From NCBI RefSeq assembly GCF_018598175.1, contig NZ_JAHESE010000027.1:1-64000 (forward strand): 64,000 nucleotides of DNA, written 5' to 3'. The position numbers and the translations under genes were made by a program. Position 1 is the stretch's first letter. Every line of letters starts with the position of its first letter. Positions 59,122 to 64,000 of this stretch are shown piece after piece. Source of the stretch: Dawidia cretensis. GTDB lineage: Bacteria > Bacteroidota > Bacteroidia > Cytophagales > Cyclobacteriaceae. Below the pieces are notes generated by a model that saw only the letters and a list, made by a program, of their open reading frames with translations, ran no database searches and was not told the DNA's origin.

Positions 59122-60129
59122 ATGAACCAACCGGATATTTCGGTCATTGTGCCCGCCAAAGACGAAGAGGAATCAATTCCAGAACTCAGCCAATGGATAA
59201 GCCGTGTCATGCAGGCACACGGATTCCGGTACGAGGTCTTTTTTATTGACGACGGCAGTTCCGATGGAACCTGGCAACAGATTCTGAAAGTGAACGCCGC
59301 CGACGAGCGGTTTAAAGGGATTCGTTTTAATCGCAACTTCGGAAAGTCGGCCGCCCTGCAAACCGGCTTTCGCGTAGCGCGCGGAAAGGTGGTAATCACC
59401 ATGGACGCCGACCTCCAGGACAGCCCTGACGAAATACCCGAGCTGTATCGCATGGTCACCCACGATGGATATCACCTCGTTTCCGGCTGGAAAAAGAAGC
59501 GGCATGACCCGATCTCCAAAACAGTACCATCGAAATTCTTCAACTACATAACGGGCTTGCTCTCGGGCATACGTTTGCACGACTTCAACTGTGGCCTGAA
59601 AGCCTACCAGTCGACCGTAGTGAAGAACATCAACGTCTACGGTGAAATGCACCGCTACATTCCGGTCATTGCCAAATGGGCTGGCTTCACGAAGATAACA
59701 GAGAAAGTGGTAGAGCACCGTGAGCGTAAGTTTGGCTATACCAAATTTGGATTGGAGCGCTTTATCAACGGCTTTCTGGACCTGTTATCCATCACGTTTG
59801 TAAGTCGGTTCAGACAGAAACCCATGCACTTTTTTGGCACATGGGGCACCGTATCGTTCCTGATCGGTTTCGTATTTACCGCCAAGCTTTTCTGGGATAA
59901 AATGAACTCCCTCTTTTTCTCCCGGGTACCCATGAAACGTGAGATCACCGAGCAACCGCTCTTTTACCTGGCGCTTGTGGCAGTCGTCATTGGCGTACAG
60001 CTATTCGTAACAGGATTTTTGGCAGAGATGTTCGCAATGCAGTCCCTCTCCAAACGCGATTACCTTGTAATCGAAAAAGTGGGCCTGGAAGAAGAAACAG
60101 CACGCAAGCTTCAAGGGGTTGTTAACTGA
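59122..60129 (+). CDS. Family 2 glycosyltransferase, DPM1/GtrB-like
   Basis: A 335-residue membrane-bound glycosyltransferase of the GT-A fold. The nucleotide-sugar motifs are DDGSSDGT (43-50) and the metal-binding DAD in TMDADLQDSPDE (about 94-105). CGLKAY and ERKFGYTKFG are typical of polyprenyl-phosphate sugar transferases. Two C-terminal membrane helices (about 235-255, 275-300) also fit GtrB/DPM1. It probably charges a lipid carrier with a hexose for an envelope glycan. Confidence 0.9.
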   Translation: MNQPDISVIVPAKDEEESIPELSQWISRVMQAHGFRYEVFFIDDGSSDGTWQQILKVNAADERFKGIRFNRNFGKSAALQTGFRVARGKVVITMDADLQDSPDEIPELYRMVTHDGYHLVSGWKKKRHDPISKTVPSKFFNYITGLLSGIRLHDFNCGLKAYQSTVVKNINVYGEMHRYIPVIAKWAGFTKITEKVVEHRERKFGYTKFGLERFINGFLDLLSITFVSRFRQKPMHFFGTWGTVSFLIGFVFTAKLFWDKMNSLFFSRVPMKREITEQPLFYLALVAVVIGVQLFVTGFLAEMFAMQSLSKRDYLVIEKVGLEEETARKLQGVVN

Positions 60130-60132
60130 GTC

Positions 60133-61095
60133 GTGAAATATTCCATCATTGTTCCGGTCTACAACCGCCCCGAAGAGGTGCGCGAGCTATTGGATAGCCT
60201 CACGCACCAAACGGTAAAGGACTTTGAGGTACTGATTGTGGAAGATGGATCTTCCGTGCGATGTGACGACATAGTAGATAGATACCGCAAGCAGTTATCC
60301 ATTCAATACTTTTTTAAGCCGAATGCTGGTCCCGGTCCAGCCCGGAATTTTGGCTATTCCAAAGCCGCAGGCGAATATCTAATCGTATTCGATTCAGACT
60401 GCATTATACCTCCCGGCTACCTGGAAGCCGTCCACAAGGCATTGGCTATCTACGGCTGGGATGCGTGGGGTGGCCCCGATCAGGCACATACAACCTTCAC
60501 CCTTGTACAACGCGCCATGGGATATACCATGGCATCGGTATGGACAACGGGGGGGATCCGTGGCGGGAAGAAACGTGTCGGCTCGTTCCAGCCCCGCAGC
60601 TTTAATATGGGTATCTCCCGGAAAGTATACACGCAGACACAGGGATTTCACTTTGACCGGTATGCCGAGGATATAGAATTTAGCATCCGGATGAAAAATG
60701 CCGGTTATAAGGTAGGACTAATACCAGAGGCCTACGTCTACCACAAACGCCGTACATCGTTCTCCCAATTTTATCATCAGGTTTCTAACTTCGGCAAAGG
60801 TAGAGTCCTGGTAGGCCGCGCGCATCCGGGCGAAGTTAAAATTACACACTGGCTACCGGCCATATTTGTACTCGGTACACTCAGCCTACCCCTGTGGGCG
60901 CTGATCAGCCCGATACTCTTTTATACCGTGCTGGGTGGGTGGTTGTTCTACCTGTCCGTTATTTTCCTGCATGCATTATGGCAGAACAAGAATCTGGGGG
61001 TGGCCTTCCTGGCAGTTCCCGCGGCATTAATCCAGCTGAGCGGCTATGGGCTTGGATTTTTACGCGAATGGAGTAAACCATACATTCGCAAGTGA
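60133..61095 (+). CDS. Family 2 glycosyltransferase
   Basis: A 320-residue GT-A protein with a GTG start, 3 nt after the preceding gene. Motifs are SIIVPVYNRPEEV, EDGSS, GPGPARNFGY and the metal site FDSDC, followed by EDIEFSIRMKNAGY. C-terminal membrane helices (about 240-300) anchor it. It is the last gene of the BatA-to-GT2 unit. Acceptor and sugar unknown. Confidence 0.9.
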   Translation: MKYSIIVPVYNRPEEVRELLDSLTHQTVKDFEVLIVEDGSSVRCDDIVDRYRKQLSIQYFFKPNAGPGPARNFGYSKAAGEYLIVFDSDCIIPPGYLEAVHKALAIYGWDAWGGPDQAHTTFTLVQRAMGYTMASVWTTGGIRGGKKRVGSFQPRSFNMGISRKVYTQTQGFHFDRYAEDIEFSIRMKNAGYKVGLIPEAYVYHKRRTSFSQFYHQVSNFGKGRVLVGRAHPGEVKITHWLPAIFVLGTLSLPLWALISPILFYTVLGGWLFYLSVIFLHALWQNKNLGVAFLAVPAALIQLSGYGLGFLREWSKPYIRK

Positions 61096-61181
61096 CCGAT
61101 TTAGTGACATTTAATCATGCCTGATACGGTTTTATTCATTATTTTTAAATAATATTGATAAGAAACTGTCTTTATTCTTAC

Positions 61182-62390
61182 ATGAGAAAATCATTCGCGC
61201 TTGCACTTATAATTGGCTTTGCAAGCCTCTCATCCACCGCTTTCTCCCAAACGCCCGAACTCGCTCCTGGTTATTACCTCGTAGTAGGCGCGTATGCTAA
61301 AACGCGCGAAAGCGCAGCCCAGGCTTACACGCAACAACTAAAACAACAGGGTAAAGAAGCGACCTACGGTTTTAACACAGGTCGTGGGTTATATTTTGTC
61401 TACCTCCAATATTATACAAGCCTGCGCACATCCTTGCTTGAGATGACGGCAGTACGTAAGCAAGAAGCCTTCAAAGACGCCTGGATCCGCGTCGTGCCGG
61501 GCGACATAGCCGCCCTGCAACCTCCTGGTAAGAAAGTAACAACAACGCCGGTAGTAGAGACGCCGCCGGTAACGCCGGAAACAACTCCTTCCGAAAACCC
61601 GCAAGAACCCACAACACCTGGCGATGGTATCGTCGTAACCGATAACCCCGAGATCGTGCAATACAAGGTCATGACCCTCGGAAACACCGAAGTATTCTTG
61701 AGCGTGTACAACGCTCGCAACGATCGTATTGTAGATGGTACCGTGCAGGTGATCGATACAGACCGTGCCCATCCGATTACGCGCGTGAAAGGAAATGAAT
61801 ACCTCAACCTCCCAGACCCGAAAAGCAAATCCGGCCAGCTAACACTAATCTGCGACATATTTGGATATCGTAAGCTACAACAGGAGATAAACTACCCATT
61901 GCCGCTGGCCGACACCGTCAAGCCATACATTGACCTGGTGGGCACCACCGTCGTAATCAACTTTGACATGGTGCGCTACCATCCCGGAGATATAGCCACC
62001 CTGTACAATGTATACTTCTATAACGACGCAGCCATTATGCAGCCCGAGTCGAAATATGAGCTTAACAGCTTGCTGCAGCTCATGCAGGAAAACTCGCGCT
62101 ACCGCATTCGCCTGCACGGCCACACGAATGGAAACTACCATGGCAAGCTCCTCACAATGGGTCCCGATAAGAAATTCTTCTCCCTCGACGGCGCCAAACA
62201 AAGCACAGGATCGGCCAAAGACCTTTCGCACCATAGGGCCGACGTGATCAAACAATACCTGGTGGCCAACGGCATCGATGCCAGCCGCATCGAGATCAAA
62301 GCTTGGGGAGGAAAACGTCCGCTATACGACAAGCGCAGCGCAAACGCCAAAAAGAACGTACGTGTAGAAGTTGAAATATTGGAAGAATAA
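61182..62390 (+). CDS. SPOR-OmpA envelope protein
   Basis: A 402-residue exported protein; the start at 61182 (MRKSFALALI) gives a signal peptide to about Ser23. A SPOR-like peptidoglycan-binding domain (about 30-105; YYLVVGAYAKTRESAAQAY, YFVYLQYYTS) and a Pro/Thr linker (about 125-150) lead to a central domain. A C-terminal OmpA domain (about 275-400) reads IRLHGHTNG, HHRADVIKQYLVANGID and NAKKNVRVEVEIL. It probably links the outer membrane to peptidoglycan. Confidence 0.87.
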   Translation: MRKSFALALIIGFASLSSTAFSQTPELAPGYYLVVGAYAKTRESAAQAYTQQLKQQGKEATYGFNTGRGLYFVYLQYYTSLRTSLLEMTAVRKQEAFKDAWIRVVPGDIAALQPPGKKVTTTPVVETPPVTPETTPSENPQEPTTPGDGIVVTDNPEIVQYKVMTLGNTEVFLSVYNARNDRIVDGTVQVIDTDRAHPITRVKGNEYLNLPDPKSKSGQLTLICDIFGYRKLQQEINYPLPLADTVKPYIDLVGTTVVINFDMVRYHPGDIATLYNVYFYNDAAIMQPESKYELNSLLQLMQENSRYRIRLHGHTNGNYHGKLLTMGPDKKFFSLDGAKQSTGSAKDLSHHRADVIKQYLVANGIDASRIEIKAWGGKRPLYDKRSANAKKNVRVEVEILEE

Positions 62391-62414
62391 TACAGTTGAT
62401 TCGATTGGAGCCCC

Positions 62415-62447
62415 GCTAAAAGCCCCACCTGGGGCTTTTAGCTTTTT
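62415..62447 (+). terminator. Intrinsic terminator after the SPOR-OmpA gene
   Basis: GCTAAAAGCCCC and GGGGCTTTTAGC form a perfect 12-bp stem with a 4-nt loop, followed by TTTTT. Confidence 0.93.
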
Positions 62448-62490
62448 AACGAGGGTATTACCTTCGCGTGGTTTATAAAAAAAGACTTAC

Positions 62491-63267
62491 GTGAAAAAGG
62501 TACTGAAAAGCTTCTTCCTCATCATCAACTATAAGACCCTCATCATAACCGCATTATCGGTCATTTCAACCTATGTATGCTACCACCTCGGCCTGACTGC
62601 CAAATTTCCCGACATGCTGGTTGGTGTAGCAATCGTATTTCCGGTAGTGTTTTCGATTGGCTCCGCCTACAATCGCCGCGAAACAGCCCTGCAACGGTTC
62701 TCGGATTTTAAAGGACATGCACTGGCCGTCTACTTTGCTACGCGCGATTGGACAACAGACAAACAAAATGATATACCTCAACGGACACGGATCATCGTCG
62801 GGTCTATGATCGTCTTGATGCGCTCGATGTTCACATCAAGACACGACAAAGATATAGTCGCAAACGAGAAGAAAATCTTTCAGTATTTCTCAGACCTGTC
62901 CTTACTGATGAGAGAGCTCAAGAACCACGGGGTGCAGGCAGGGGAACTCTCGCGCGTGAATCAGTATATCAGTAAAATGATCATCGCCTTTGATAATCTG
63001 CGGATCATTCACGTATACCGCACCCCCATCACACTACGGGCCTACAGCAAAGTGTTTATCTATATCTTTCCCATCGTCTACGGCCCATATTTTGCCAGCA
63101 CATTCCACGATTTCTCGGCACACCTCGAATATGTCATGCCCGTATTATACAGCTTTATACTGGTAAGCCTCGACAATATACAGGACCACCTGGAGCATCC
63201 CTTCGATGAAGTCGGCGAAGACGACGTCCGGTTCGACGAGAAAGAAGTGATCATGCACATGGAATAA
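62491..63267 (+). CDS. Bestrophin-like membrane protein
   Basis: A 258-residue protein with a GTG start and about four membrane segments. The end LDNIQDHLEHPFDEVGEDDV resembles the bestrophin signature in which a helix is followed by NPFGxDxDDF-like acids. The middle is basic and helical. Bacterial bestrophin homologues are anion channels. The match is distant and rests on that C-terminal motif and size. Confidence 0.6.
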   Translation: MKKVLKSFFLIINYKTLIITALSVISTYVCYHLGLTAKFPDMLVGVAIVFPVVFSIGSAYNRRETALQRFSDFKGHALAVYFATRDWTTDKQNDIPQRTRIIVGSMIVLMRSMFTSRHDKDIVANEKKIFQYFSDLSLLMRELKNHGVQAGELSRVNQYISKMIIAFDNLRIIHVYRTPITLRAYSKVFIYIFPIVYGPYFASTFHDFSAHLEYVMPVLYSFILVSLDNIQDHLEHPFDEVGEDDVRFDEKEVIMHME

Positions 63268-63269
63268 GC

Positions 63270-63554
63270 CTATTGGTCCAGCACATCTCCGTACTCGGCC
63301 ACCTTGTCAAAAACGCTTTTGGCAAAAGGACAAAGCGGAAGAATCTTTAAGCCATGATCGCGCGCATGTTGAACAGCGGCCGCGACGAGTTGCTTGCCAG
63401 CACTCTTCCCGCGCAGAGCATCCGACACTTCCGTATGATCGATAATGATGAGGGTAGGGCCGGCTTTGCTAAAAGTCATCTCGGCCGCGCGGGTGCCGTC
63501 TTGCTCGATGTAAAATGCCCCCTTGTTTGCCGTTTCAGTAAGTTTAATTTCCAT
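63270..63554 (-). CDS. Small GNAT-like N-acetyltransferase (YidJ type)
   Basis: A 94-residue protein; the start at 63554 (MEIKLTE) is preferred over 63575. The pattern GAFYIEQDGTRAAEMTFSKAG, DHTEVSDALRGKSAGKQLV and ILPLCPFAKSVFDK is the COG2388 short acetyltransferase, with the acetyl-CoA pocket R/G-x-x-G/S-x-G in RGKSAGK. Substrate unknown. Confidence 0.87.
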   Translation of the reverse strand: MEIKLTETANKGAFYIEQDGTRAAEMTFSKAGPTLIIIDHTEVSDALRGKSAGKQLVAAAVQHARDHGLKILPLCPFAKSVFDKVAEYGDVLDQ

Positions 63555-63583
63555 AGTCGCCAGATAGTTTGTCAAGCTGCATT

Positions 63584-63616
63584 AAATAAAAAGGCCCTGC
63601 ACATAGCGGGGCCTTT
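63584..63616 (-). terminator. Intrinsic terminator of the RNase Y gene
   Basis: AAAGGCCC and GGGCCTTT form a stem; read on the minus strand a T-rich stretch (TTTTTATTT) follows, 24 nt after the RNase Y stop. Confidence 0.82.
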
Positions 63617-63639
63617 CTGTATAAAACGTGGTTGTATAT

Positions 63640-64000
63640 TTATTTTGCGTAAGAAACGCTGCGCATCTCGCGAATCACCGTCACCTTCACCTGCCCCGGA
63701 TACTGCATATCCCGCTCAATTTTTTGTGAGATATCAAAGCTAAGCTGACTGGCGCGCTCATCGCTGGCCTTTTCAGCATCGACGATCACACGCAGCTCAC
63801 GGCCGGCCTGGATGGCATAGCACTTCTCCACGCCGTCGAAGCTCAGCCCCAGTTCTTCCAGTTCTTTGAGGCGTTTGATGTATTGTTCCATCACCTCGCG
63901 ACGAGCACCTGGTCGCGCACCGCTGATGGCGTCACAAGCCTGTACGATCGGCGACAGGATGTTGGTCATTTCGATTTCGTCGTGGTGAGCACCAATGGCG
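63640..64000 (-). CDS. rny: Ribonuclease Y, C-terminal part (cut by window edge)
   Basis: The last about 120 residues of RNase Y, read in from the right edge. The HD-domain end ([20 protein letters not shown]), the conserved [13 protein letters not shown] and the final [17 protein letters not shown] are diagnostic. RNase Y is a membrane-bound endoribonuclease that starts mRNA decay. The ATG at 63969 is internal, because the conserved HHDE precedes it. Confidence 0.93.
   Translation of the reverse strand, partial: AIGAHHDEIEMTNILSPIVQACDAISGARPGARREVMEQYIKRLKELEELGLSFDGVEKCYAIQAGRELRVIVDAEKASDERASQLSFDISQKIERDMQYPGQVKVTVIREMRSVSYAK

Overview
The window is a gene-dense piece of a Bacteroidota chromosome, most likely from the order Cytophagales (a Chryseolinea/Ohtaekwangia-like lineage; this placement is an inference). 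The evidence is a SusC/SusD pair with a GH30 hydrolase, TonB receptors, DUF4199, DUF4252 and GDYXXLXY/DUF2157 families, SPOR-OmpA proteins, many Sec and lipoprotein signals, start codons mostly without Shine-Dalgarno sequences, and several matches to the Bacteroidota -7 promoter box TAnnTTTG. GC content is moderate (roughly half by eye). No rRNA, tRNA, CRISPR array, prophage or intact insertion sequence was recognised. Both ends cut genes: a PAP2/vanadium-haloperoxidase-like protein at the left and RNase Y at the right.

Layout. 1-13.6 kb: FecA-like TonB receptor, PlsC acyltransferase, an exported Gfo/Idh/MocA oxidoreductase and an SUMF1-like protein, an RsmB-type RNA methyltransferase, a secreted xylose-isomerase-like TIM barrel, a secreted TPR-CHAT protein, a PQQ-type sugar dehydrogenase lipoprotein and the GDYXXLXY protein. 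13.6-19.6 kb: DUF2157 protein, Bax-inhibitor-1-like protein, a beta-propeller, a small four-helix membrane protein, a PD40-OmpA protein and an NTF2-like protein. 19.7-28.4 kb: one very large gene for a cyclic beta-1,2-glucan synthase. 28.4-32.6 kb: a stress-type island (receiver-only response regulator, BON protein with a Gly/Asn/Tyr-rich tail, DUF6232, DUF2383, DUF4142, YtxH) and a possible small RNA. 32.6-35.1 kb: cardiolipin synthase, DUF2007 and a TIGR00725 protein on the minus strand.

35.2-41.9 kb: a VWA protein, an ECF sigma factor with an overlapping membrane partner, two DUF4252 proteins and an ABC exporter, all on the plus strand and probably one signalling/export module. 42.0-50.1 kb: a 7TM-DISM membrane receptor whose cytoplasmic end is the zinc-ribbon/HTH DNA-binding part of an IS1595-type transposase, without the DDE nuclease. 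It stands directly upstream of susC-susD-GH30 and is the best candidate in the window for an undescribed system: a membrane-tethered regulator built from a domesticated transposase domain and placed to control a glycan-utilisation locus.

50.3-54.7 kb: Hsp20-like protein, a DUF1361 protein cut short by an in-frame stop, aldo/keto reductase, NUMOD4-HNH protein, about 0.5 kb with no gene, a zinc-finger protein and an SSB with 10-bp-phased repeats between them. 54.8-61.1 kb: a tight operon of a BatA-like protein, a catalytically degenerate dihydroorotase, two DUF4199 proteins and two GT2 glycosyltransferases. 61.2-64 kb: SPOR-OmpA protein, bestrophin-like protein, small GNAT-like protein and RNase Y.

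Regulatory structure is mostly intrinsic terminators, which mark many transcription-unit ends clearly. A palindromic intergenic repeat family occurs at about 3.87, 11.70 and 39.56 kb.
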